Shown here in pieces: positions 46,751-54,554 of a stretch of DNA of 64,000 nt; the first letter of the stretch is position 1, and each line of letters opens with the position of its first letter. The DNA lies in NCBI GenBank assembly GCA_018830285.1, contig JAHJSB010000048.1:1-64000 (forward strand), written 5' to 3'. The position numbers and the translations under genes were made by a program. The notes under the pieces were generated by a model that was not told the DNA's origin, ran no database searches, and worked only from the letters and a program-made list of their open reading frames with translations. This DNA is from Alphaproteobacteria bacterium. GTDB taxonomy: Bacteria > Pseudomonadota > Alphaproteobacteria > Caulobacterales > Hyphomonadaceae.

Positions 46751-47115
46751 GGTGAAGTGACAGCGCCGCGCGCGTTCCGATGAAGGGCGCTGGTTGCGCC
46801 CTACAAACTCCCATGCCCCGTCGCTGGGATGTCGGTGCGCGGTCAAATCGTGCCGCATCAGGATGTCTCCGAATTCCATGACGTGCCGGATATGCATTCG
46901 CTGAGCCTCCCGTGGCCAGACAGGCAGCATGGATGCAAAAATGCAATCATAAGAGGAAATGTTGGATTTTCCGCCAACCGTATGTCGAGGCGTTTCAATC
47001 TGAATAGTATAACTATAATCAATACTAACTCTCGTGATGCGAGGATCAGGATATCTGCGCCAAAAAGTATGCTAAGGTAGAAAAATAGGAGACCGAATAT
47101 TGATTAGGATGCCTC
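46751..47115. other. Intergenic region upstream of the ABC exporter
   Basis: These 365 bp hold no gene I can support. A 55-codon minus-strand frame (46730-46897, MHIRHVMEFGDILMRHDLTA) has fair codon use but overlaps the regulator's end and has no ribosome site. From 46940 the DNA becomes strikingly AT-rich compared with everything to the left, and it contains a promoter-like element described separately. Confidence 0.5.
46993..47019 (+). promoter_or_regulatory. Candidate sigma-70 promoter of the ABC exporter gene
   Basis: A perfect -10 box TATAAT (47014-47019) lies 15 bases after TTTCAA (46993-46998). The -10 overlaps short inverted repeats (ATAGT-ATA-ACTAT at about 47004-47016, and AGTAT at 47006-47010 with ATACT at 47022-47026), which could be an operator. 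The predicted leader to the ATG at 47116 is about 90 bases, with AGGA at 47106-47109 as the ribosome site. Confidence 0.4.
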
Positions 47116-48924
47116 ATGCGGCCAGCTAATTGGTACAATCTAGGCCGTGTCATTCCTGCGCTGCGGAAAGAGCTCGACGCTGCGGATGTTGTCAACATTC
47201 TGATCGCGCTGGCCTGCGTCGTCGGCATGTCGGTCCTTGGCGCATTGGGGCCTCTCGCACTTAAGCTCCTGATCGACGGACTTTCAGCTCATGGCACAAA
47301 TAGCTTTCAGCAGAAGCAGGGTCTCATTCTGGCTGCGCTGTTGGCATCCTATGTGGCCGCGCAGGTGCTTAGCCGGATCGCAGCTGAGGTCAGGATGTTC
47401 CTGTTCGGGGCCGCCGACCAGGCAGTCGCCCGTAAGCTCGGGCGAAAGGTGTTCGCCCATGTGATTGCACTGCCTCTCTCGTTCCACCGTGAGACGTCGA
47501 CCGGTGCTTTGACGCAAACAGTCGAGAATGGCCTGCAGGGGGTTCGGCTTGTGATGCAGCATGCCTTCTTCACGATCCTACCGGGCGTGATTGAAGTCGT
47601 GCTCATGAGCCTTGTCATTGCCCGTGTGCTTGACCTTGCTTTCCTGGCCATATTCAGCGCCTGCGCCCTAGCTTATGCGGTCGTCTTTTCTGCAGGCGCG
47701 CGGACAATCATGCAAGCAAGCCGCGCAATCTCATCAGCTCGGATTGAGGCGAATGCGGCGCTGGCCGACAGCCTGCTCAATGTCGAGACCGTCAAGGCGT
47801 TCGGGGGTGAGGAGGCGGTCATCGGCAGGTTCGACACAGCTCTCGCCTATGCGCAAGAACGCTGGCGATCCTTCTATCGCGCGCGATTTACGAACGGTCT
47901 GCTTATCGCCTTTGTATTCTGCGCGGGCCTGACCGCGACACTCTGCCTTGCGATCCTCCAAGTCCGATCCGGCGCCATGACGGTCGGTGATCTCGTCCTG
48001 GTCAACACCTACATGCTTCAGGTCGTCCGGCCGATGGAACTGCTCGGTGCCGGCGTGAGGGATATCGGACAAGGCACTGCGTTCGCGGAGCGACTGCTCG
48101 ATCTGCTTGATACGCCCCTCAGGGAAAAGTCAGACGCGGGTGGAGCGCGGGTCTCTCCGGATGCAGCGCTGCCGGCGATCCGTTTCGAAGACGTGCACTT
48201 TGCCTACCAGGCACAGCAAACTGTACTCGATGGCGTGAGCTTCGACATTGCTCCTGGTTCCACAACTGCGATTGTGGGGACTTCAGGCGCTGGCAAATCG
48301 ACCATCTGTCGCCTGCTCTTGCGGTTTCATGAACCGGATTCGGGCCGCATCCTTATCAACGGCACTCCGATTTCTCATTATGCACCGGCTGACCTGCAGC
48401 AGCTGATTGCCGTGATTCCTCAAGACACAACGCTTTTTAATACCAGTCTGGCCTCCAATATCGCATTCCCTGACCTCGAGGCTGCGACAGAGGAAGTCGA
48501 ATGGGCTGCGCGACTCGCCCATCTCGAACACCTCATTTCGGGCCTTCCTGACGGTCTTGCTACGATTGTCGGTGAGCGAGGCCTCAAACTTTCAGGGGGT
48601 GAGAAGCAACGCGTTGCCATAGCCCGGGCCATGCTCCGCCATCCAAAATTGCTCATAGCGGACGAGGCGACTTCTGCGCTCGATTCACGCGCCGAGGCGA
48701 GCATCCTTCGCAATATCAAAATGGCGGCACAGGGAACTACCGCGATAATCATCGCCCATCGCCTTTCCAGCATCATAGACGCCGATCAAATCATCGTTCT
48801 GGACAAGGGACGGGTCGCCGAAGGCGGTCGTCACGAAGACCTGCTACAAACTGATGGTCTGTATGCAACGCTTTGGAGAGCTCAGAATCGGGAATCTGAA
48901 CCGAATGAAAGTAAAACAATGTAG
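47116..48924 (+). CDS. ABC exporter, fused permease-ATPase (Atm1-like; candidate lasso-peptide exporter)
   Basis: This is a 602-residue half-transporter that should work as a homodimer. Residues 1-320 have six membrane helices; SFHRETSTGALTQTVENGL and NVETVKAFGGEE are coupling-helix motifs typical of the Atm1/HMT group. The ATPase has Walker A GTSGAGKST, Q-loop IPQDTTLFNTS, signature LSGGEKQRVAIARA, Walker B LLIADEATSALD and H-loop IIIAHRLS, all intact. It starts the accessory region and lies on the same strand as the sigma/anti-sigma/receptor genes, so peptide export is a fair guess, but glutathione-conjugate or metal export as in Atm1 is the alternative. Confidence 0.85.
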   Translation: MRPANWYNLGRVIPALRKELDAADVVNILIALACVVGMSVLGALGPLALKLLIDGLSAHGTNSFQQKQGLILAALLASYVAAQVLSRIAAEVRMFLFGAADQAVARKLGRKVFAHVIALPLSFHRETSTGALTQTVENGLQGVRLVMQHAFFTILPGVIEVVLMSLVIARVLDLAFLAIFSACALAYAVVFSAGARTIMQASRAISSARIEANAALADSLLNVETVKAFGGEEAVIGRFDTALAYAQERWRSFYRARFTNGLLIAFVFCAGLTATLCLAILQVRSGAMTVGDLVLVNTYMLQVVRPMELLGAGVRDIGQGTAFAERLLDLLDTPLREKSDAGGARVSPDAALPAIRFEDVHFAYQAQQTVLDGVSFDIAPGSTTAIVGTSGAGKSTICRLLLRFHEPDSGRILINGTPISHYAPADLQQLIAVIPQDTTLFNTSLASNIAFPDLEAATEEVEWAARLAHLEHLISGLPDGLATIVGERGLKLSGGEKQRVAIARAMLRHPKLLIADEATSALDSRAEASILRNIKMAAQGTTAIIIAHRLSSIIDADQIIVLDKGRVAEGGRHEDLLQTDGLYATLWRAQNRESEPNESKTM

Positions 48925-48934
48925 ACGGAAATGA

Positions 48935-49261
48935 TCAACCGCCCTTCAATGCTTCCAGCATTTTCTGGGTCCGGACTAATTGCTTGTCATTCATATTTGC
49001 GAGAATGCCGTTTATATTGCGAAGCGTTTCTCCTCGAGCGCCAGAAGGAAATGACTTTGCGCCCAACAGGTCTTGTGGGGAGACTCCAAGAGTCGTGGCA
49101 ATCTTTTCTACAGTTTCAAATAGCGGCGCTGAAATGCCACGTTCAATTTTCCCAATAGTTTCTCGCGAGACGCCAACCTCGCCAGCCAATTGTTCAAGAG
49201 TCCAACCTACTGCACGCCTGTGGTGTCGAACGTTGGCCCCAAAAATTTTTTGAAGTTCCAT
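48935..49261 (-). CDS. XRE-family transcriptional regulator next to the sigma-factor gene
   Basis: This is a 108-residue HTH protein. WTLEQLAGEVGVSRETIGKIERGISAP is the helix-turn-helix, and LFETVEKIATTLGVSPQDLLG the usual continuation. A C-terminal helix (NGILANMNDKQLVRTQKMLEAL) may mediate dimerisation. The gene is antisense to and convergent with the ABC exporter (10 bp apart) and divergent from the sigma-factor gene. The 149-bp divergent region between them carries matching direct repeats, so self-regulation and control of the sigma gene are likely. Confidence 0.88.
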   Translation of the reverse strand: MELQKIFGANVRHHRRAVGWTLEQLAGEVGVSRETIGKIERGISAPLFETVEKIATTLGVSPQDLLGAKSFPSGARGETLRNINGILANMNDKQLVRTQKMLEALKGG

Positions 49262-49318
49262 GGATCAGCTCTCCTCCGAGCAGAGGAAGGTGAGCCGGGG
49301 TGCGTTACGAGAAATAGG

Positions 49319-49362
49319 AACTTTACATTTTTAGAAATGAGAACTACAACTTTACATTGTTT
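49319..49362. promoter_or_regulatory. Divergent promoter with direct repeats, likely XRE operator
   Basis: AACTTTACATT occurs twice, at 49319-49329 and 49349-49359, exactly 30 bp apart (about three helical turns). The first copy contains TTTACA (49322-49327), which with TACAAC (49345-49350) and a 17-base spacer makes a plausible promoter for the sigma-factor gene. On the minus strand TTGTAG and TAAAGT, 18 bases apart, could serve the XRE gene. Occupation of the repeats would block both. Confidence 0.5.
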
Positions 49363-49410
49363 CAATATGGAAAGTAGGGCGCGTTCTCTTTTTGAGATCG
49401 CGGAGACTGA

Positions 49411-50085
49411 ATGTCCGAAGCGCGCAACGATTCTCAATTCTCAAAACGGCACGTGAGAGATTCGTCCAGCTCTCACGAAAGCAGCTCCAGTTCGAAATCT
49501 CGACAATCAGCAACTCTCATCGATTTCCATCATGAGCCTGGCCACCTAGTAGGGTCTGAAGCCCTGAATCATATCTTCCGGCTTCATCGCAGCGAACTTC
49601 TTCGATTCAGCCGTGCACGAATTGGCAACTCCGATGATGCTGAAGATCTTGTCCAGGAAGCCTTCATCTCGGCAGGGCGTGCCTACAGCGACAAGCCCAT
49701 CCAAGAATTGCGACCTCTCCTGTTCACGATTCTGCGGAATCTGACCCGCGACTACCTGAAGTCGGGTTATACGCGGAGCTGGCGTGACAGTGCCGACATC
49801 GGGGCGCTGGGCGACAGGCTGGCCTGCCGCCAGACGATGACGCCGGAACAACAGGTTCTGGATGCGCAATTGCTCGCGATTGCGGAAACAGTCATCGCGG
49901 GACTCAAATCTCGTGAAAGACAGGCGCTTCAGTTGCATCGACTGGAGGGATTGACCCATGAGGCCATTGCGATTCGTCTGTCCGTGTCGCCAAGAACCGT
50001 CAGAAGTGATATAGCCGCAGCGCTGGCAGCCATCGCGAAAGTCCTTTCGCGTTCCGGCGGCTGGCGTCCAGATACGGCTGAGTGA
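49411..50085 (+). CDS. FecI-like ECF sigma factor
   Basis: This is a 224-residue extracytoplasmic-function sigma factor. Region 2 is visible as LNHIFRLHRSELLRFSRARIGNSDDAEDLVQEAFIS (core Asp-Ala-Glu-Asp-Leu-Val-Gln-Glu), and region 4 as RERQALQLHRLEGLTHEAIAIRLSVSPRTV. The N-terminal 50 residues are Ser-rich and not part of the fold; an internal start near the region 2 end is possible. Its stop overlaps the start of the FecR gene, the normal arrangement for a sigma/anti-sigma pair controlling a TonB receptor. Confidence 0.92.
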   Translation: MSEARNDSQFSKRHVRDSSSSHESSSSSKSRQSATLIDFHHEPGHLVGSEALNHIFRLHRSELLRFSRARIGNSDDAEDLVQEAFISAGRAYSDKPIQELRPLLFTILRNLTRDYLKSGYTRSWRDSADIGALGDRLACRQTMTPEQQVLDAQLLAIAETVIAGLKSRERQALQLHRLEGLTHEAIAIRLSVSPRTVRSDIAAALAAIAKVLSRSGGWRPDTAE

Positions 50086-51110
50086 TCGACGTGATGACAG
50101 ATATTGAGGAGGAAACGGGCAGGCTAGATGCCGCCGCTCGCTGGTACAGCGAACTCCAGCGCGAAGACGTCGAGGTCGAGACGTGGGACGAATTTCTCGC
50201 TTGGGAACGTGATCCACAAAACGCCGCAGCGTTCCGCCAGATCCAGGCAAACCTCGCGATCATTGACCGGTCACTGCGTGCGGGCACCAGGACTGCTGGT
50301 TCAGGTCCACAGGCCAAGTCGCCGTCGGGATCAACACTGCGAAAGCGCGCCTGGCTATCCGGCCTGGCGGCCGTGCTTTCTTTCGCAGCTCTTGGCTGGT
50401 GGGTTGTAAGCAAAAACACAAAAGTTGAACCCGAGACTTTCACAACACTTGTTGGGGAGCAGCGGACTGTCACGCTATCTGATGGCTCTACGATCACGCT
50501 CAACACGGATACGTCGCTCGAAGTGATGTACTCAGTACGCGAGCGTCTGATCGGCCTCCGACAGGGCCAGGCCTTTTTCGATGTCGCAAGGGCGGACGTG
50601 CCATTCCATGTCGACGCAGGCGGCAGTCGTACGACGGCACTCGGAACACAATTCGACATCTATGCGCAGCCAGGCCAAGTGGCCGTAACCTTGCTGGAAG
50701 GTTCTGTTGTGGTTTCCGACTCACCTGAGCGTGAGAGGGGCTTTGTCAGTCCAGAACGCTCAGACACCGCCGAGCCAAGAAGCCAGATGCTCACACCCGG
50801 CGAAAGGCTCGAAATCATGCAGGACGGATCTCAAACCCTGTCCAGGGTGGAGCCTGCAACTGCGCTGCAATGGCGCAGCGGCGTCCTTCAATTTGAAAAT
50901 GTCACACTGGCTGAAGCCGTCGCCGAACTGAACCGCTATTCGGAAACGAGGATTAGTGTACCCGATCATGATCTCGCCTCAGAACGCCTGAGCGGAAGCT
51001 TCCCGACAGGTGAGCCTGAAGAATTCGTATCGAGTCTCGCGCTTTTCCTGCCAGTCAGGCCAGAGCGATCCGAAAATCTGATCACACTTATGCCCATCGA
51101 CCCTGATTAA
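50082..51110 (+). CDS. FecR-like anti-sigma factor
   Basis: This is a 342-residue membrane-spanning regulator. The GTG at 50082 overlaps the sigma stop (GTGA); the ATG at 50094 is an equal alternative. The N-terminal cytoplasmic part has the DUF4880-type DAAARWYSELQREDVEVETWDEFLAWERDPQNAAAFRQIQ (key Trp and Asp-Pro-x-Asn). A helix at about 85-105 crosses the membrane (AWLSGLAAVLSFAALGWWVV). The periplasmic FecR domain follows (VGEQRTVTLSDGSTITLNTDTSLEV). Its C terminus would contact the receptor's STN domain. It holds the sigma factor until ligand signal arrives. Confidence 0.92.
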   Translation: MIDVMTDIEEETGRLDAAARWYSELQREDVEVETWDEFLAWERDPQNAAAFRQIQANLAIIDRSLRAGTRTAGSGPQAKSPSGSTLRKRAWLSGLAAVLSFAALGWWVVSKNTKVEPETFTTLVGEQRTVTLSDGSTITLNTDTSLEVMYSVRERLIGLRQGQAFFDVARADVPFHVDAGGSRTTALGTQFDIYAQPGQVAVTLLEGSVVVSDSPERERGFVSPERSDTAEPRSQMLTPGERLEIMQDGSQTLSRVEPATALQWRSGVLQFENVTLAEAVAELNRYSETRISVPDHDLASERLSGSFPTGEPEEFVSSLALFLPVRPERSENLITLMPIDPD

Positions 51111-51712
51111 CGCGGAAACAGTGTGAGTGGCGAATAGCTGAGATTGCTACCAATCGGATCTCCTGAAGAAGATCAACGTTCCTTAGATTTTTTTGAGCAG
51201 GCTTGTCCAGACCCCTGGAGATATCGGCTTCTGCCATCGCCGGCTTATGGGTGCGCAATTAACGCGCCTTGCTATTGGCAATGACGCGCGCCGGTACGTC
51301 CTCTTCTATCGGGCCCTGAAGCAGGGACGTCTTACCTGTATCAAGCGCGGACTCTCTGTGCAGACTTCTCCTTACGCACAAGGTTCACCTCACCCGTATG
51401 CGGATACTCAGGCCCGCGTGCCTGCCAGAGATGGCGCCTTGTGGACGGCTCTGTGAATTCAAGGTCGGACTCCGGAAGCGGTCGATTTCCTGCTCGATTC
51501 CTTCGCAGCCGGGACGGATTCTGCTTGTCAAGTCTGTAACGTATCCCATCGTAATTCGTGCGTGGGCGGATGCCGTTCGTACTAGTCGGGGCGGGATGAG
51601 GCCCCTAACGGCCTATCGGATTATCAGACTGCCACATCTTCCTTCCCGCTCGTTGAACCTGGTGTGCGTCCGGGCCGAAGCCCTGGCGGGAAAAAATAAT
51701 CCGGAGGGGAAT
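51111..51712. other. Long leader region before the lasso receptor gene
   Basis: No convincing gene lies in these 602 bp; the receptor frame is open back to 51398 but the residues there are not signal-like. TGTAACG (51535-51541) with CGT at 51557-51559, 15 bases apart, resembles an ECF -35 (AAC) and -10 (CGT) and could be the target of the FecI-like factor. GGAGGGG just before 51713 is the ribosome site. A T7 run at 51189-51195 follows no clear stem. Confidence 0.4.
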
Positions 51713-54472
51713 ATGTTCAACAAGACACAATTCAACGCGCGGCTGTTTAGCGCCGCGGCTGCATCGATCATCCTGTCGACAGGCCTGACCGGCGCATGTG
51801 CCGATGCGCTCACACCAGGAGGTCAGGTCGAATTCGACATTGACGCACCCGTGCTCGCAGACGCGTTACGCGCGTTTGGTGCGCAGTCGGGTACGCCCAT
51901 CCTGTTTGCCGAAGCGTTGGTCGCAGGGCGCAAGGCGCCAAGACTCAACGGAAATTTTGTGCCGACTGATGCGCTGGACCGCCTCCTTCTGGGGAGCGGG
52001 CTTGTAGCGGTCAAGGGCCCGGGTCGGGCGATCATCATTCGGGCGCAGGCTAATGCACCGGAGCAGGCGCCTCCGCCAGCGCGTGAGGGTCGGGCGGAGG
52101 TGCCTGCACAGACTCTGGCAGATCCCGGCGTCGCCGAGTCAGATGATAGCACATTGCGGGTCGATACCGTCACCGTCACGGGCACAAGCTTGCGGGGGAT
52201 ATCTCCAGAAAGTTCGCCTTTGCAGATATACCGCCGGGAGGATATCCTCGGATCGGGCGTCACAACGACCGAACAATTCATCCGGACTTTGCCGCAGAAT
52301 TTTGGTGGCGGTTCCAGCGAGTTCGCCCCCGGTGGCCTGCCGAATGACATCAATTCGCGCCAGAATAATACGTTTGGCACCAGCGCCAATCTTCGCGGGC
52401 TGGGGTCACGCGGGACGCTGGTCCTGCTCAATGGCAACCGCCTGGCACCGACATCCAAGGTGGGCGATTTCGTTGACCTGTCCCTGATTCCCGTCTCGGC
52501 GCTTGAGCGGATCGATGTCCTCACTGATGGAGCGTCTTCGATCTATGGCGGAGACGCTGTGGCAGGCGTCATCAACTTTGTCCTCCGGGACGATTTCGAA
52601 GGGGCCGAGACCAACGCTCGGCTCGGCTCTGTGACTGACGGCGACATGAAGGAATACCGTCTCAGCCAGACGCTCGGTTCGGCCTGGAGAAGCGGAAACA
52701 TCCTCGGCACTTATGAATATTTTGACCGCGGAAATCTGACACTCGCGGACCGGCCGAATATTGGTCTCCCTCTGCTGACGAATGGTGAGCCAGTACCGGA
52801 CACGGGCGCAGTCGATCTCCTGCCCAAGCAGCGTCGACACAGCGCTGTTGTGTCCGTGCGGCAAGCATTCGGCCCGGCACTCGAACTCACTGGTTCAGGG
52901 GTCTACTCAAAGCGGGATGTGGTCAGTCACTCTATCCTGAGTTCGGCGCCGGGATATAAACAGATTTACAACACGAAATCAGAATCGCTCTCGGGGAGCT
53001 TTGGAGTTGATTATGAATTGGCCCCAGGCTGGTTTGCTGCTGCCGATGCGACCTATAGTCAGATCCGCAACGAAGAGACGCTGACATTCTTTCTGACGCA
53101 GGATCCGAGCGTTGATCAAACGGAAAGTCGGTCGGATCTCTGGTCGCTCGATGCACAGCTCAATGGCGATCTGCTGACTATTCCAGGCGGTCGGATTAAG
53201 GCAGCGCTGGGAGGACATTTTCGGCGGGAATCCTTCACAAATGAGTCGCAATCAAGCGGGGTGAACCGCGATGCTGAACGGGATGTGTCGGCTGTCTATG
53301 GTGAACTGCTCCTGCCGATAGTCGGAGAAGGCAACACGCTGCCACTGGCAAGACGTCTTGAACTGAACCTGTCAGGCCGGTTTGATGACTATTCCGATTT
53401 CGGCAGCAGTTTCAGCCCCAAGGCTGGGATTTTATGGTCGCCTGCGTCGGGATTGAACCTGCGCACTTCCTACAGTGAGTCCTTCGCGCCGCCTCCGCTG
53501 GGAAGGGTCGGCGCGCTCGACAGGACAGGAAGCGTCTCGCCCTACCAGCTTATTCTCGACCGACTTGGCTTGCCACTACCGGATGCCTCGCTGGCGGGTG
53601 TTGACTACATGGTTCTTGGCGGCACCGCAGAAAATCTTGATGCAGAAGAGTCACGTACGTTTACAGCCGGACTGGATTTTTCTCGTGACGCGGGCAGCCA
53701 TGCATGGTCAGCAACAGCCAACTATTACGACATCACGTTTGACGGGCGTCTCGGCAGCACACCTGTGCCGGGGAATGTGAACATAAACGCCGCACCGGGC
53801 ATTGCATTTACGATGCCCGGATCGTTTCCCGATGGCATCATCATTTTCAATCCGTCACCGGAAGAATTGAGCGCTATCCTAGCGGGCCTATCCCATCCGG
53901 TGCGGCTCAATTCAGGGGCAAGTCTCGACAATATCGCGATTGTAAATTCGGTAAATGTCGTGCGAAACATTGCGGAAACACAGACACGGGGTCTGGATGC
54001 GCAGATCACCTACAGTGCCGACACGCGGATTGGCCGGATATCAACGGGACTGAATGCGAACTATATTCTGGAATTTAGCGAGCAAGCCGCTGCAACGACA
54101 CCGCCAGTCGAATCGACGAATACACTTTATAACCCTGTCGACCTGAAAATTCGGGCAAATGCCGGAATTAACCGGGGCGGGTTCAAGGGCACGCTCTTTC
54201 TCAATTATTCTGACAGCTACCAGACCGATACGACGGCTGATGCGTCCGACATCGGGTCATGGACCACAGTCGATGCCGCCGTATCATACACATTCGAAGA
54301 CCGGGTTGGATGGCTTGATGGTGCCGCCGCCAGTCTTTCAGTTACGAACCTGTTCGACATGAACCCACCATCGGCTCCGTCGCGCGGTTCCTTCCTGATC
54401 TCGGGCTTTGATCCGACCAATGCATCACCGCTTGGCAGATTTGTGGCCCTCGAATTGCGCAAGCGCTTCTGA
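51713..54472 (+). CDS. STN-domain TonB-dependent receptor (candidate lasso-peptide receptor)
   Basis: This is an outer-membrane receptor of 919 residues. The start at 51713 is set by GGAGGGGAAT and a good signal peptide (MFNKTQFNARLFSAAAASII, then LSTGLTGACA). Residues 38-105 are the secretin/TonB short N-terminal signalling domain (FDIDAPVLADALRAFGAQSGTPILF, DALDRLLLGSGLVAV). The plug has TVTVTGTSLRGISPESSPLQ and NLRGLGSRGTLVLLNGNRL. The barrel ends VALELRKRF. A STN receptor next to FecI/FecR and an isopeptidase is the known uptake arm of lasso loci in alphaproteobacteria, so the ligand is inferred to be the lasso peptide. Confidence 0.93.
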   Translation: MFNKTQFNARLFSAAAASIILSTGLTGACADALTPGGQVEFDIDAPVLADALRAFGAQSGTPILFAEALVAGRKAPRLNGNFVPTDALDRLLLGSGLVAVKGPGRAIIIRAQANAPEQAPPPAREGRAEVPAQTLADPGVAESDDSTLRVDTVTVTGTSLRGISPESSPLQIYRREDILGSGVTTTEQFIRTLPQNFGGGSSEFAPGGLPNDINSRQNNTFGTSANLRGLGSRGTLVLLNGNRLAPTSKVGDFVDLSLIPVSALERIDVLTDGASSIYGGDAVAGVINFVLRDDFEGAETNARLGSVTDGDMKEYRLSQTLGSAWRSGNILGTYEYFDRGNLTLADRPNIGLPLLTNGEPVPDTGAVDLLPKQRRHSAVVSVRQAFGPALELTGSGVYSKRDVVSHSILSSAPGYKQIYNTKSESLSGSFGVDYELAPGWFAAADATYSQIRNEETLTFFLTQDPSVDQTESRSDLWSLDAQLNGDLLTIPGGRIKAALGGHFRRESFTNESQSSGVNRDAERDVSAVYGELLLPIVGEGNTLPLARRLELNLSGRFDDYSDFGSSFSPKAGILWSPASGLNLRTSYSESFAPPPLGRVGALDRTGSVSPYQLILDRLGLPLPDASLAGVDYMVLGGTAENLDAEESRTFTAGLDFSRDAGSHAWSATANYYDITFDGRLGSTPVPGNVNINAAPGIAFTMPGSFPDGIIIFNPSPEELSAILAGLSHPVRLNSGASLDNIAIVNSVNVVRNIAETQTRGLDAQITYSADTRIGRISTGLNANYILEFSEQAAATTPPVESTNTLYNPVDLKIRANAGINRGGFKGTLFLNYSDSYQTDTTADASDIGSWTTVDAAVSYTFEDRVGWLDGAAASLSVTNLFDMNPPSAPSRGSFLISGFDPTNASPLGRFVALELRKRF

Positions 54473-54554
54473 GTAGATGCTCGGTCGTGCGTTGGAGCGC
54501 CGCAGAGAAGCGGCGCACGCGTCCTTTATTCTCCAGAACCTGGTAACGCCCATC

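Noticed and set aside
46730-46897. 55-codon minus-strand frame overlapping the end of the XRE gene
   Set aside because: Codon use is passable but there is no ribosome site, no motif, and it overlaps a secure gene; not enough to call.
46829-47080. 83-codon frame before the ABC exporter
   Set aside because: It crosses the sharp GC-to-AT shift and the promoter-like region, and has no ribosome site.
51193-51456. 87-codon frame in the receptor leader region
   Set aside because: It has no ribosome site and no motif, and a composition unlike its neighbours.
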